Shown here in pieces: positions 1 through 12,477 of a stretch of DNA of 64,000 nucleotides (position 1 is the stretch's first letter; each line of letters opens with the position of its first letter). The DNA comes from Mesorhabditis belari (Eukaryota > Nematoda > Chromadorea > Rhabditida > Rhabditidae), in assembly GCA_958450365.1 (NCBI GenBank), contig CAUEEP010000733.1, positions 2,004,001 through 2,068,000 of the forward strand. The letters run 5' to 3'. The translations under genes were made by a program, and so were the position numbers. The notes under the pieces are model-generated. The model was not told the DNA's origin, did not search any database, and saw nothing but the letters and a program-made list of their open reading frames with translations.

Positions 1-647
1 AGATTAGATCGAACCAAAAAGTTGGGGCTTTGGTCCGAACCGGAGATCGAATTGACTGATACGGACGAGCGCACATGTCTAGTACGCATCTCCTGCTACA
101 TGCGCTTTACCTCCTGAGCCTACCTAAGTTGTTCCTCTAACTATGGGGGAACCCCCTACTCCCGATAACAGGAATGTAAACGCATGTTATATCTAGGATT
201 TGTTCTAATTATTTCATACATAGTACTGTTAACATTCGCGATGCCAACCTGAGCCCAGTTGTTAATTGGTCTCCGGAAAACTTCATTCTCTAATTTCCAG
301 ATAGTGGTGCCAATTGGGTCGGTGGCCGTACCTTTCTATGGCTTTGGCTATATTTACCTCAGGGAGTCGCCCGTTCTTCCAGGTTTGTTCATTTGTTTCA
401 TTTATATCTTGTGATTTCTTCTCAGTTGTGTACAACGTCTTGGTGGCCATCCTCGAATCGCATACCCTTCTCTCTTCAATTTCCCTTATCGCATACTCGA
501 AAGGCTATCGAAAACGGCTGCTAGAGTTGTTTGGAATCAAGAAATTCCCTCCTCATCATCAAAGAATTTCCAATTTCTCTGTTATGCCCGTACAACCTCG
601 TTTTAGAACACTTTCTAAGGTTACTTGATGATGAACAATACATAATA
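1..647 (+). pseudogene. Serpentine receptor 3' fragment (exons 7-8 copy)
   Basis: This is a partial copy of the last two exons of the receptor gene at 7,494-9,970. Exon 7 (301-382) follows a TTTCCAG acceptor and encodes TM6 and the third outer loop. Exon 8 (426-628) encodes TM7, the basic SKGYRKRLLELFG segment and the cytoplasmic tail, ending in TGA. The sequence before 301 is the repeat-filled intron seen in the other copies. The earlier exons are not in the window. The copy stops abruptly where a mariner element starts at 648. It is called a pseudogene because no upstream exons are visible, but the 5' part could lie outside the window. Confidence 0.7.
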
Positions 648-3624
648 TTAGGTACTTGGAAAAGAAACTGCGGATTATAACCAACATTTGAACAACCCAA
701 AAATCAATAAGAAAACAGTTTTATTCCAAAAGATCTTTGTCATTATTATCAACTATGTTCTTACATTTTTTTGCGTAGACTTCGGATGTCTGATTCGAAA
801 AATTCGGGGTTCCGCGACGCAAAATAGGCTTGCACCCAAATTTCGACTTCAAGATTGTTAAACTTTAGATTTGCAAGAGAGTGTTGCATAGACATGAACA
901 AGTGGTAATCTGAGGGAGCAACACAGACGAATAGGGTGGATGAGGCACAAGTTTCCGGCCTAATTCTTCTATGGTGTTTTGAGCCAAGTTTGATGTGTGT
1001 ACCCGGAAATTGTGAGCGCGGAAATGGATTGTCCTTGGATTAACACCTCTTTCTCGTAGAATTTCATCAACTTTCTTCAGCTGTTCGGCGTGGATTTGTG
1101 AACTTATAGTTTTTGAAGATTTTTGTAGTTTAAAATAAACGATTCCTTTCATATTCTAAAAGACCGACAGCATAACTTTCTTTCCGTGAAGTTCTGGATG
1201 TGATGTTGGAATCGGCCTTTCTCCTTTGCTCAATTATTGTCTTTTGCGTGTTGTATTATTGAAATATGTCCACTTTTTGTCCATCATCAACATGCTTTCA
1301 AAAAAGCACTGCCCGTAGTCTTTTTCAATAGAAACCGAGACCATAAAACTCGATTGGCTTTGTTTTCAAGGGATAATTCATGTGGGACCCATTGGCCACA
1401 ACGATTCTTTTTTTCCAATAAGCGCAAGGTGTCGAGAAATTGTGCTCGAATCACATTTAAAGTATTCGGCTAATTCGGGCAAAGTTTGAGTTAGATCCAA
1501 CTCGACAATCTCCAGCAACTCTGCATTATCGAAAACAACTGGACAATATCCATCTTCCAAGCTGCCATCCCCTTCACGAAAACGCCGAAATCATTCCTGG
1601 CAAGTCCTTTCACTCAAAATGTTTTCTCCGAACGTTTGATAAAGATTCCGGTGCGACTCTGATTTCTTCATTTTGATGTCATAGAGAAGGCACGGTCGCA
1701 ACATGAGTTTTTAATCCGTCATCTTCTACCGAAGATTATGTAATATTTAATGATAGCAATAGCTGTGAAAATAATTAAAATGAATAAGCAATAATAATAC
1801 AATATACCGTATTTTCTGTAATAGTAGTGCAGTCTGTAATAGTAGTGCAGGCAGGAGGAGGGTTGAAAAAATAGTAGTGCACCCTGCTAAAATTTGCTCT
1901 GTTGTTGTTCACTTTTACTTCCTTTGTTTTAAAAGCATACTGGTAGCTAAATGAGATGCTATTATGAGATTGTGACTATTTATTTAGTACTTACTAACAT
2001 ATTGTACTCGTAATTAACTTTTTGACATATTGCTACTACTTCTTTTGGTACTTATGGGTTTTACCCACCGCACATTTAAGCACTTGACTAAACAAAGGCT
2101 AAAACTATGCCTTTCTTAGTTTAGCTTAGTCTTTATCTACTATAATTTTATTTGGTCGGAAATGTGGTGGTCGGAAATTGAAGGACGCAGCTTTCGACAA
2201 CGAGCTTGTCAATTGGATCCGAGAAAAGCGATTAAAGAAGTTGCAATTGACTCGCAAAATGATCCAAAGCCAAGCTCGAATGATATGGAAAAACGACGAG
2301 AATTTTCAGCATCAATTGGCTGGCTAAGTTGTTTTATGGAAAGACATCACCTCTCGACGCGTCGACCAACAACCGTCTGTCAAAGGGAACCTAAAAAGTA
2401 CATCAAACAGCTTATCGATTATATCCTCTATTTGGAGAAGTTGAGAAAGAGAAACAATTACGAGTCGATCTTTGCCTGCGATGAGACTGGGATATTTCTT
2501 GATCAATCCAACAGCCTTACGATGAACAAAAGAGGTGCGCAAGAAGTTTCCGTTCTCTCGACTGGACACGACAAGATGAGGATATCAGTGATGCTGACAG
2601 CTCGGGATGATGGCTATAAGTGTAAGCCTTTTGTTTTTTTAAATCGAGTGAGACCCGATCCGGCGATTATTGCAAAATTTCAAGGCAAGCTGGAGTTGAA
2701 CTGGGGTGGTTCTATTTGGATGAGCGAGACATCGATCAAGGCCTGCCTTCAGAAGATTATTGGAGCTCCGTTGTTTGGAAACCGATTGCTCGTGTGGGAC
2801 AATTTCTCGGCGCACAACACAAAAGTGAGGCGACAAAGAAAAAGCTAAAGGAACTGCGGCCTGATTCGATTCTTGTACCTGGAGGATGTACCAAATACAT
2901 CCAAGCGCCAGATGTTGCCTGGAACGCTCCCTTCAAAGCAAATATTAGAGCACAATATGAACAATGGATGGTCAACGGATCAAGGCCTCTCACGAAAGAA
3001 GGGAGTCCCGCTCCACAACCGATGGAAATTTACTTGACATGGGTTTGGAAAGCTTGGAATGAGCTGCCGAAGCATTTGATCGTTCACTCCTTCAAGATTT
3101 GTGGAATTACTACAACCACTCACAGATCAGAAGACCACCTTATCCACTGCTTCAAAAAAAATGGTTCGATTCCGGAGGGAGCAAAACGTCTCTCGGATGC
3201 TCGAGCAGAACAAGCAAGAAATGAAATCAACGATCATCTTGCCAACATTGTTTTAGATGATAATGGTGATGATAGTGATGTCTCTATTGATGTTTGTTAA
3301 TTAATTTACCCTGATACTCTTTGTTTGATTCTAAATAAATATATAAAAACAACTCAATTCTTGGAAGAAAGGGATGACATTCGTACATGATACCTATTAT
3401 TATTATTGCCTGGTAAAGGTATGGATCTAGTGAAAAAAGGAAACTCTCTAATAGTAGTGCAGTCTGTAATAGTAGGGCAGGCTGGAGGGGGGCTGAAAAA
3501 ATAGTAGTGCGTACTACTATTACAGAAAATACGGTAATACAATTTAAACCGGATCATCACACTTTCAAATAAAAAAAAGTTTCGTCCTCGGAAAAAATTC
3601 GCAGTTTCTTTTGCAAGTACCTAA
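648..3624 (-). mobile_element. Mariner element, degenerate, hosting a nested pogo-like element
   Basis: Inverted ends begin TTAGGTACTTG and continue into AAAAGAAACTGCG. They lie at 648 and 3,624, each flanked by TA. Remnants of mariner transposase read on the minus strand: an N-terminal helix-turn-helix piece (about 1,378-1,560) and a C-terminal piece (about 865-1,152) resembling the KGIVYF...HPPYS stretch of mariner proteins. Stops and frameshifts break it. The element is about 1.25 kb once the nested 1,807-3,534 insert is subtracted, the normal size for a mariner. Confidence 0.8.
1807..3534 (+). mobile_element. Pogo/Tigger-like DNA transposon nested in mariner
   Basis: The ends read CCGTATTTTCTGTAATAGTA and its inverse, flanked by TA on both sides. 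Just inside each end is a short repeat of the TAATAGTAGTGCAG motif. The coding part (2,162-3,300) has a CENP-B/Tc5-type DNA-binding region (GWLSCFMERHHLSTRRPTT) and a DDE domain: ACDETGIF holds the first Asp and VWDNFSAH the second. A third acidic site is likely near the APDVAWNAPFK stretch. The reading frame shifts once around 2,815-2,845, so the transposase is split into two overlapping frames and is probably dead. The C-terminus is acidic, as in many pogo proteins. Confidence 0.82.
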
Positions 3625-3639
3625 TATTAGCGCATGTAG

Positions 3640-4240
3640 GAGATCCATTTGTAGTCTCTTCGTCTTCGCACTCATCTGGGCGTATTTCAGTGTGTGATGG
3701 ATTTGAATAGTGAACCAGACCTATTCAAATAAATCCTTATAAAAGCTCAAAGATCGCCAAACCATGGTAGCGAATTTGTAGAGCAAAACACTGAAATTCA
3801 TTGAGGCGGCAAGTACACTGTATGGCCGGTATCTCTCATGGCCATTTGTGTCATTGTACTAAAATTTTTGAAGTGACAGAGCAGCTCTATAGAATTGGAA
3901 AACCGTGAAAATCGTCCCAAAAAGAGCAGCTCCGTCGATCTCCATTCCATAATATTTTAGGAAGTTTTCTTTGATGTACCACTAGTAAAAAATTTCGAAA
4001 AAATGAACCTTTCAGTTAGTCTTTTCTTTTTTGCACTGCTCAAAAACTATCAAAGGATTTTCAATAAGACTGACTTAAAGACCAAAAACAGTTAAAACAT
4101 TTAGAGCTTTAGCCACTCGTAGTAATAATAATCGACACTCTGAAAACAATCAACAACAAAATTTTGGCTCTCTTGGACCAACTCGAAAAATTTGTCGCAA
4201 AGTTTTCGCAAAGTACGTAATGAAGGAAGTCGAAGAATAA
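3640..4240. other. Unassigned stretch with a possible coding remnant
   Basis: Nothing here is recognised with confidence. On the minus strand two short frames with acceptor-like ATTTTAG boundaries (about 3,700-3,950) could be decayed exons. One starts MEIDGAALFGTIF and the other ends in FYKDLFE before a stop. No family is evident. Confidence 0.25.
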
Positions 4241-4244
4241 AGAG

Positions 4245-5930
4245 GTTAAGCAAGACAATAGAGAGGCATGCATCGTATCTCATCTATCATCCCTTTAGTC
4301 GGTTTCGTAATAACAAAAATCTCATCACTGTGTCTTTTCCGTTTCAAGAATGAATGCAATCTTTGATATCACAAGGCATGCTTGTTCACTTGCCTCAAAA
4401 GCACCTGCTTTCTTCTGCTTTCTTCTGGAAAAGAAATAAAACAAGACTCGTTCATTTAAAACTTCTATAGAGGTTTATCGATTAAAACTTTATTGAAGGT
4501 TCTTATAAAAGTTTCAAATGGAATCATTTACTTATGAAGAACCAACAAACTTTCATCGATTTAATTTGGTACCAGGTAAGAGGTGTATGACACAAAATTT
4601 CACCTGATTATAAAGTGTTGAATGTTTTCTTACCAGGCCAAGGAGGGGCAGGGGAGGAATATACTCCCTCTCCCCTAGATCATCATCATAGTTATTTCTT
4701 TCGTATTCTAGTTAGGTGCCACTTGCATGGAAGCGTATATTCGTTGTGTGCAATTTGAAATATTCTTTCCCATACCAGCTGGACGATCAACTGGCATCTG
4801 GAGTTTCCTTGGAGGAAGCAATATAATGGTTGGTTCGGTGCGCTGTTGACCTAAATATAGCTCATAGTCAAAGAGCTCTCTTAGCTTATATTCTTTCTCA
4901 CTCCACACTACTTTCGGATAGACACTCAATATTATAGATAGTTCAGGTTATCGGCCAGATCTATTCTGACATGAAACGTACATTTTGATCTGGTAACAGA
5001 TTAGATCGGACAAAAAAGTTGGGGCTTTGGTCCGAACCGGAGATCGAACCGACTGATAAGGACGAGCGCACATGTCTCGTATGCATCTCCTGCTACATGC
5101 GCTTTACCTCCTGAGCCTACCTAAGTTGGTCCTCTAACTATGGTGGAACCTCCTACTCCCGATAACAGGAATGCATGTTATATCTAGGATTTGTTCTACT
5201 TATTTAATACATAGTACTGTTAACATTCGCGATGCCACCTGAGCCTAGTTGCTAATTGGTCCCCGGAAAACTTCATTCTCCAATTTCCAGATAGTGGTGC
5301 CAATTGGGTCGGTGGCCGTGCCTTTATATGGCTTTGGCTTTATTTACGTCAGGGAGTCGCCAGTTCTGCCAGGTTTGTTCATTTGTCTCATTTATATCTT
5401 GTGATTTCTTCTCAGTTGTGTGCAACGTCTTGGTGGCCATCCTCGAATCGCATACCCTTCTCTCTTCAATTTCCATTATCGCATGCTCGAAAGGCTATCG
5501 AAAACGGCTTCTAGAGTTGTTTGGAAAACCAATCAAGAAATTCCCTCCTCATCATCAAAGAATTTCCAATTTCTCTGTTATGCCCGTACAACCTCGTTTT
5601 AGAACACTTACTAAGGTTACTTGATGATGAACAACACATAATAAATCTTCCTAGTTTTTATTTTTCTTATGCTTTGAGTAATGAATGCATATTGCCTTGC
5701 ATAAAGTCGCTTTGTAGAAGAAAATATGATTATTTACATTGACAAATGGTAGGTGGAAAAATAATAAGTCATTCAGTAAATCAAGCGTTTATGTAATCAA
5801 GTCACAGAACAATGCAGATCAAATGCGTTCTGGTGCAGTGATGTCCCGCATAATTGTCTTCGATGATGCTGGAAGTCCTCCTGTGGAAGTGTGTCCGTCT
5901 AAAAAGAATCACAACACGTTCAAATGAGAA
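4245..5930 (+). pseudogene. Inverted, internally deleted copy of the serpentine receptor gene
   Basis: This is the left arm of an inverted gene pair; the partner is the intact receptor at 7,494-9,970. Promoter-side homology starts near 4,245. Exon 1 (4,518-4,575) is 101 bp shorter than in the intact gene, losing TM1 and the frame. Exon 2 (4,712-4,828) is still open. Exon 3 survives only as its first few bases after a GTTCAG acceptor at 4,946, and exons 3-6 are gone. Exon 7 (5,291-5,372) and exon 8 (5,416-5,624) are intact. The deletion removes TM3 to TM5, so no receptor can be made. Confidence 0.8.
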
Positions 5931-7240
5931 AACACCGTATTCGTGTACTTTATCCTAGTTTTCATTACAATCTATGCGGAGGTGGCAAAATTTCGACACA
6001 CAACTAATTCCACCTTCAATTTCTCAGATTTTAGGATTACCTTTTGAAATCTTCGGAGCATTCAATTTCTAGCAATTCCTGAAATTCCAGATAAAGTTTC
6101 CAAAAGTCAAGAAGTGCAAGTCTATGTATTTTTTGATAAAAGCTTTTCATATTTAGATTATCAAGCTATTCAGTCTGTTTTCTACTAAATGATTTTCTAG
6201 GTAATGAGTTTCTGAGTTTTTTAGCTCACTTCGGTTTCCTAGCAAAACTGGTGGCAGGTGCAATTGGGTGTAGAATTAGGGTGTATAACCGTAATTGATG
6301 CAATTGGGTGTATAACAGTAAGTACCCTCGACGATTGTTCGCTTTTCCTCTTCCAAGCTCGCTTATTGAAATTGAATATTGCTTCTAATAATCACAAGAG
6401 GTTTTTTCTAGTGTTAATGATGATTGCTGATGGTTCGATTTTGATCTTAAGTATATGTCTCTGATTATCTCTGAAATTTGCTTTTAATTATCAATCAAAT
6501 AAACGGCCAACATCAACACTACCAACGGTGAGGCTCTCATTGTTGGAACCAAAAAACGGGTACTACTCATTAAAGGAACTAAAAAAAGTGCTTTGATGGG
6601 TTTGTTCAATTTCTTACAGAAAGTTCTTTTATGACATCTCACTGTTGCAGTTTCATGACATCTCTTTTATGACGGTTTGTTGCATGAAAATTAAGCAAAC
6701 ATATCGACTACGCGTTCTGAGCTATTTGAATTTCAAGACTATGTACGAATGTAGGTGGAGAAAATTGTTGATTTAAGTTTTTGTTTATCTTTGACCGGAA
6801 ATTAGAAGTTGTTACAGCGTTCATGAACACTAATAAAAGCTACCTTTTTGTTTCTCTTTCTCCGAATCGGAGGCTCCGATCGACACTTTTTCCTAAACTG
6901 CATATTCAGCCCTAGATGACTTTCTTTGGGTTTTGCACGGTGTAAAATCTTGTTTATGTAAATTTTCCACTCTCTAATCCCCACTCCCGAAATCTTTGAA
7001 TTTTGGCTTTTTATTTCAATGTTATACTGCTAGTTGAGCTAGACTAGCGTTTAAATAATTATTTACATAACCCGGATCCAATCTCGTCGACGATCGTAGT
7101 TTCTTTGTCTTTAGTAAGTATTTGCAATGGGGGTGCATAACCAGCTAGAAGATTTTTATTTCTAGTCTGCTCAGGTCTGGCTTCTTTTGCCAGCGCTATT
7201 TGGGCAAAAATCTTTCAGCTCTCTGTCAGTTTTTGTCGTT
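5931..7240. other. Spacer between inverted receptor copies
   Basis: No gene or known element is recognised. A short direct repeat of a GCAATTGGGTGTA motif lies around 6,258-6,320. The open frames here are short and unconvincing. Confidence 0.4.
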
Positions 7241-7493
7241 TGCACGTGTTGTGATTCTTTTTAGACGGACACACTTCCACGGGAGGACTTCCAGCATCAT
7301 CGAAGACAATTATGCGGGACATCACTGCACCAGAATGCATTTGATCTGCATTGTTCTGTGACTTGATTACATAAACGCTTGATTTTATGCAAGGCATGCA
7401 AATTTTATGCACTTTATGCAAGGCAATATGCATTCATTACTCAAAGCATAAGAAAAATAAAAACTAGGAAGATTTATTATGTGTTGTTCATCA

Positions 7494-9970
7494 TCAAGTA
7501 ACCTTAGTAAGTGTTCTAAAACGAGGTTGTACGGGCATAACAGAGAAATTGGAAATTCTTTGATGATGAGGAGGGAATTTCTTGATTGGTTTTCCAAACA
7601 ACTCTAGAAGCCGTTTTCGATAGCCTTTCGAGTATGCGATAATGGAAATTGAAGAGAGAAGGGTATGCGATTCGAGGATGGCCACCAAGACGTTGCACAC
7701 AACTGAGAAGAAATCACAAGATATAAATGAGACAAATGAACAAACCTGGCAGAACTGGCGACTCCCTGACGTAAATAAAGCCAAAGCCATATAAAGGCAC
7801 GGCCACCGACCCAATTGGCACCACTATCTGGAAATTGGAGAATGAAGTTTTCCGGGGACCAATTAGCAACTAGGCTCAGGTGGCATCGCGAATGTTAACA
7901 GTACTATGTATTAAATAAGTAGAACAAATCCTAGATATAACATGCATTCCTGTTATCGGGAGTAGGGGGTTCCACCATAGTTAGAGGACCAACTTAGGTA
8001 GGCTCAGGAGGTAAAGCGCATGTAACAGGAGATGCATTTTGGGAAGATCTCCTTTAAAATTTACTCTTTTAAAGCCTGTTCTCTTTGTCTACAATTATAG
8101 AAATGGTATAAATCTGGATTTTCCAACTTTCTGGATCTGATGTGATCAAAAAATCCACCGCTTTTTCTCAGAAATCCCGAGATTCCGTAAAAAATTCAGG
8201 GTATCTTGACTTTTGGGATCTCTGATCTCGATCTTTCTAGCGTACCCCCTAATACATGTCTTGCTTAAATTAATCCCTTGGCTTGCCAAGAATCCCTCAC
8301 TCCGGATAACAGAAAGAAAGGATTCATCTCTTTCTATGGCAGTAGTATCTCCTGGGGGTACTATATATTGTTGATAAGTACGTACATACATAAGCTACTG
8401 TTACATGCACGGTGCTCTCCTGGAAACTGCATAATATACAGTAAGTTCATCTTTCTTTCAGATGAAGAGCTCAAGTAACTAACCCCCAACATCAAAACTT
8501 TCAAGTAGTCCCGATGCATTGCTTTCGTCTTTGCACTCAAATGACTCAATTCTTGATATAGAAGGTAATATGAATGAGAGATCATGAAAGCCACCTAAAA
8601 GAGAACACTAATGTTTGTTCCAATGTTCTTCTCACCGTGACAATAAAATATGCCATTCCTACAACTATCGAAATAACCGTAGATGTCGATTTGGAAATCA
8701 TGAGAATCGGTGGAAGAGTTGGAGCGGCTGGGCATACACAGAAAACATCGGGGATACTCAGAAGAAAAGCATGTGTGGGATATTTCTAAATTGACTTATT
8801 TGAAAAAGGATGTCTTTCCCTGCTTAGCCAGCACTAGTCCCACTCAAAACAATCTCCTTTATCATGTGTCAACTCTCAATAATCTGTCCGTCTCAATGAT
8901 GTTACCTTTGTTATTTCAACTAAATAAAGACGATTGGGTGCATCGGATCCAAGGTGAAGAGTCCAAAGGCTCAAAGCAATGATTGGACCAAAAAAATTGT
9001 AGTTGAAGATGAGCCAAATGTAGAAGCCCTTTGTATGAAATCTGCAACAAGTTTGAATTGAAATTTCATGTGGCCATAAGCTCAGGACTACTATACAATA
9101 GAGCTGAGCTAGGACTCTTTTTTGGTGCATTTAAGTGATATTTTAAACTGTCTTTATCATTTATACTGCTCTGTACTCGTTGTCAAATTAATCCGAGCCT
9201 GACCTGGCCCGGTTTAAAAGCTGGCCAGCCAAACCAGCACAAAACATTGAACACTTTATAATTAAGTGACATTTTGTATCATATTGTAAATATAACCGTA
9301 ATGGTCGAAATGTCTGACCGACAACTCTCCAACCCACTTCAACCAGCATCCAGTCGGCAACAATGATTGATGGCGATAGAAAAAACAGTGCCATGTTGAC
9401 ATGGTCGTTGTGGCAACAATTAATGCGCCGATAACCTGAACTATCCATAATATTGAGTGTCTATCCGAACGTAGTCTGGAGTGAGAAAGAATAGAGCTAA
9501 GAGCTTTGACTAGAGCTTTGACTATGAGCTATATTTAGGTCAACAGCCCGCCGAACCAACCATTATATTGCTTCCGCCAAGGAAACTTAAGATGCCCGTT
9601 GATCGTCCAGCTTGTGTGGGAAAGAATATTTCAACTTGCACACAACGAATATACGCCTCCATACAAGTGGCACCAAACTAGAATACAAAAGATAACTATG
9701 ATGATGATCTAGGGGAGAGCGAGTATATTCCTCCCCTGCCCCTCCTTGGCTTGGTAAGAAAACATTGAACACTTTATAATTAGGTGAAATTTTGTGTCAT
9801 ACACCTCTTACCTGGTACCATCCCAAAATCCATCGATAATCTTTGGCCATTTTCGGATAGACGCTCAATATTAGCCATAGAGTCAATAAATTGATCGATC
9901 CTCCGACAATTCCGAAAATCAAATTATATCGTTGAAAGTTTGTTGGTTCTTCATAAGTAAATGATTCCAT
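7494..9970 (-). CDS. Serpentine chemoreceptor, sri/srh-like (7TM GPCR), 8 exons
   Basis: A predicted seven-transmembrane chemoreceptor of the nematode Str superfamily. The short RHQSLLP stretch after TM3 most resembles Sri receptors. Exons on the minus strand: 9970-9812, 9677-9561, 9435-9326, 9041-8906, 8785-8636, 8594-8484, 7827-7746, 7702-7494. They total 1,074 bp, in frame, for 357 residues, the usual size. TM1 is in exon 1 (YNLIFGIVGGSINLLTLWL), TM4 in exon 4, TM5 across exons 5-6 (STVISIVVGMAYFIVT), TM6 in exon 7 and TM7 plus a basic tail in exon 8. Donors after exons 2 and 3 (GTTGGT, GTTGTC) are weak, so those edges are the least certain. Intron 6 (656 bp) is filled with dispersed repeats. 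Expected in sensory-neuron membranes; the ligand is unknown. Confidence 0.75.
9239..9283 (-). repeat. Intron-derived short duplicate inside the receptor gene
   Basis: About 43 bp here closely match part of intron 1 of the same gene (9,765-9,808) in the same orientation. The copy sits just downstream of exon 3, which suggests an internal duplication that lengthened intron 3. Confidence 0.6.
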
Positions 9971-10230
9971 TTGAAACTTTTATAAGAACCTTCAATAAAG
10001 TTTTAATCGATAAACCTCTGTAGAAGTTTTAAATGAAGGAATCTGTCTTTTTTTTTCCAGAAGAAGGCAGGTGCTTTTGAGGCAATTGAACGCCTTGTGA
10101 TATCAAAGATTGCATTCATTCTTGAAACGGAAAAGCCACAGTGATGACATTTGTGTTATTATGAAACCGACTAAGGGATGATAGATGAGATACGAGGCAA
10201 GCCTCTCTATTGTCTTGCCTAACCTCTCTA

Positions 10231-10390
10231 TTCGAAAAGCTATCGAAAGTGGTTTCTAGAGTTATTTGAAAGAGCAATCAAGAAATTTTTTTCCTCTTCG
10301 AACCTCTTCACTCAAAGATTATCTATTCATCTCATAGAACACTCTCTGAGGTTTGGACTTGACGAAATAAAATTGTGAATAGTAGGTATA
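10231..10390 (+). pseudogene. Serpentine receptor tail fragment
   Basis: A diverged copy of the exon 8 cytoplasmic tail: the SKGYRKRLLELFG motif appears here as SYRKWFLELFERAIKKF, followed by a Ser-rich stretch. It is in plus orientation beyond the promoter side of the intact receptor. No TM7 or upstream exon is preserved, so it is a relic of another family member. Confidence 0.55.
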
Positions 10391-10530
10391 GAGCAGAAAG
10401 GTCAGACAAGAGAGTTGTTGTCATCTTACAAGAACCTCAATCTTGTGTTGAAATGTTTAAACAATGAGTCCATAAAAAAATTGTATAAGTTCAAACACAA
10501 ATGCGAAAATGACTAGCATTTCACTTCAGC

Positions 10531-10972
10531 AGCAATAGTAGTATAATAACATTCTATTAAGGTACGGTATAATTACGGTAATGGTATAATGACATTTTGA
10601 CAACATTCATTTCCGAATAGCTTTTCGTTATTGCCAACACGCCCCATTGGCTATTAGAAATCTAACTTTGAGCTCAAATATCTTAGTGTTCGGGTGTCCA
10701 ATTTAAATCTTTTTGGTATCATTAGATGCTCCAAGTCTTTCTCTGCCTTTTCAATTCAATTGGTACAAAAGCTTTTTCAATCGGACAGCCCAACACCAAG
10801 ATATTTGAGCTCAAAGTTAGATTGCCAATGGGAAAGGGCGGGGCGCGGATCGAATGTCTCCCAATAGTAGTATAATAACAATCTATTAAGGTACGGTATA
10901 ATTACGGTAATGGTATAATGACATTTTGACAACATTCATTTCCGAATAGCTTTTCGTTATTGCCAACATGTT
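10531..10972. repeat. Foldback MITE flanked by a 108-bp direct duplication
   Basis: The segment 10,531-10,640 is repeated almost exactly at 10,863-10,972. Between the copies lies an inverted-repeat element of about 220 bp whose arms share CTTTGAGCTCAAATATCT. Relatives are at 46,468-46,690, 46,845-47,060 and 47,060-47,220. The flanking duplication is far too long to be a target-site duplication. Confidence 0.65.
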
Positions 10973-10979
10973 TTTTTCC

Positions 10980-12050
10980 GACTATAGGGTAAAATAGATG
11001 TCTTATAACTTTGGAAAGTAGGCTTAAATTTAATTTAAATTGTGTCTGATTTAGTCTGTCTAAACTTTGAAATAGTGAGTCTCAGAGTAGCCTTCACATT
11101 TTTAGATCGAAAATCGGATTGTTTACCGCTTGAGTGGGGAACAATTGCACGACGGCACATAGAGTCTCAGTCAAAAGCGCCACAAGAATCATCGACATCA
11201 TGCGGAAAAGAAGTGTTAATTAGAAAATACAAAGAAAGAGAGCAGGTAAAAATAAAGATATACACCGGGGACTTTGGATGTGGTTTATTCGGCACGATAA
11301 TCACAAGTTAACACACAAAAGACTTGGCACTATCTTCACTTAACCCACGCCTACATTCTCGGCGGCTCCCTAATCTCTACTCTTATTGAACGATCCCTAG
11401 ATAGCTTGTTATGGCGGTGAAGAGAAGGCGAAGGCGATTGGATCGGCTTCTCGCATTAAGGACCTGGGCCATGAACCGGTCCAGCGGGCGGCAGCATCGA
11501 ACCCGGGCTCTAATTCCAGAGACGGTCACACTGGCATTGTGCCACCCCGGCGTGTTAGCGGAAAGAAATAGAATTGGCTTAACGATACATTAGCGAGACT
11601 CTACAGACCGAAACTGGAGAAATTTTTCATTAGTGGTACCAACCTAGGCAGGCTTAGGGACATCGCGCATGTAATATGAGATGCATACTATGATTCGGAT
11701 CCCCTAGTATATATGCACCCTCTAAAACATGTACGGTGTTCCCCTGGCTGCCCAGGGAGCTACCCTAACCTTGCCAAAAACTTTTTCCTCTGTTATTACC
11801 CTCTCCCGTTAACAGGAAAGCACCGTTTACATATACTATGATCCGTTTCAATACCATCCAACATCATTTGTATTGGTTTTGATGATTGTTGTGTATTTTC
11901 TCAATTTCGTTAGGGGTAGATTTTGCCAGAGATCAGTGAAGTGAACCAAAGCTTCTCTTTTGCAATTTCATTAGGAGATTTCTGACATATCCTAAATTTA
12001 ACATAAAGAAAAGTGAGATGAAATGCATAAAAAATTGCGTATACATGCTG
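10980..12050. other. Repeat-derived interval, GC-rich middle part
   Basis: No gene is seen. The segment 11,390-11,580 is GC-rich. Read on the minus strand it contains TGGCACAATGCCAGTG and CCCGGGTTCGATGCT, which resemble the A and B boxes of a tRNA-derived SINE. The segment 11,640-11,860 is related to the repeats in receptor intron 6 (8,038-8,480) and at 5,090-5,180. Confidence 0.35.
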
Positions 12051-12235
12051 TGTTAAATGGTTCAATTTGTAGAAATGGCTGTGATCGGGTTAGCATCATC
12101 GGCTTCGAAGGCTGCTATCACGGTCACGTATTTCGAATAGACACCGGTGATAATCGCGTACTCCAATGGCCATTAGGATGAGGTTCCAGAAAACTCGGAG
12201 TGAGACCTCGAAGGTGTTCTTTGTTGCCTAAACGG
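12051..12235 (-). pseudogene. Possible decayed exon, family uncertain
   Basis: After a CCGTTTAG acceptor the minus strand reads an open stretch ending RVFWNLILMAIGV. It then needs a one-base shift to continue into a second hydrophobic segment. A membrane protein exon is possible, perhaps a later exon of the SLC36-like gene at 15,039-15,497. However, the phase does not fit that gene's last donor. Treat as tentative. Confidence 0.25.
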
Positions 12236-12477
12236 ATAAAATTACGGTACTTCTTACGGTCATCTTCCCAATAATTATTTTCTTTTCAGACGGATGATAT
12301 AATAATCTAGGCTGATTTTGGCATTGATTACTGTAAGAAGTTAGACGGAAGTTGGGAAATTTGGTTCATCATGAAAATGAACTCTATTCTTATATCAGTG
12401 ATATATTAGAAAGAAAAACTGATTTGTTTCATGATAAATCGGGGCTATGGTGGGTCATACTAGTTAGACATGGGCAC

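Noticed and set aside
12051..12235. Next exon of the SLC36-like gene
   Set aside because: The phase does not fit the donor at 15,039 and a frameshift is needed; kept only as a tentative remnant.
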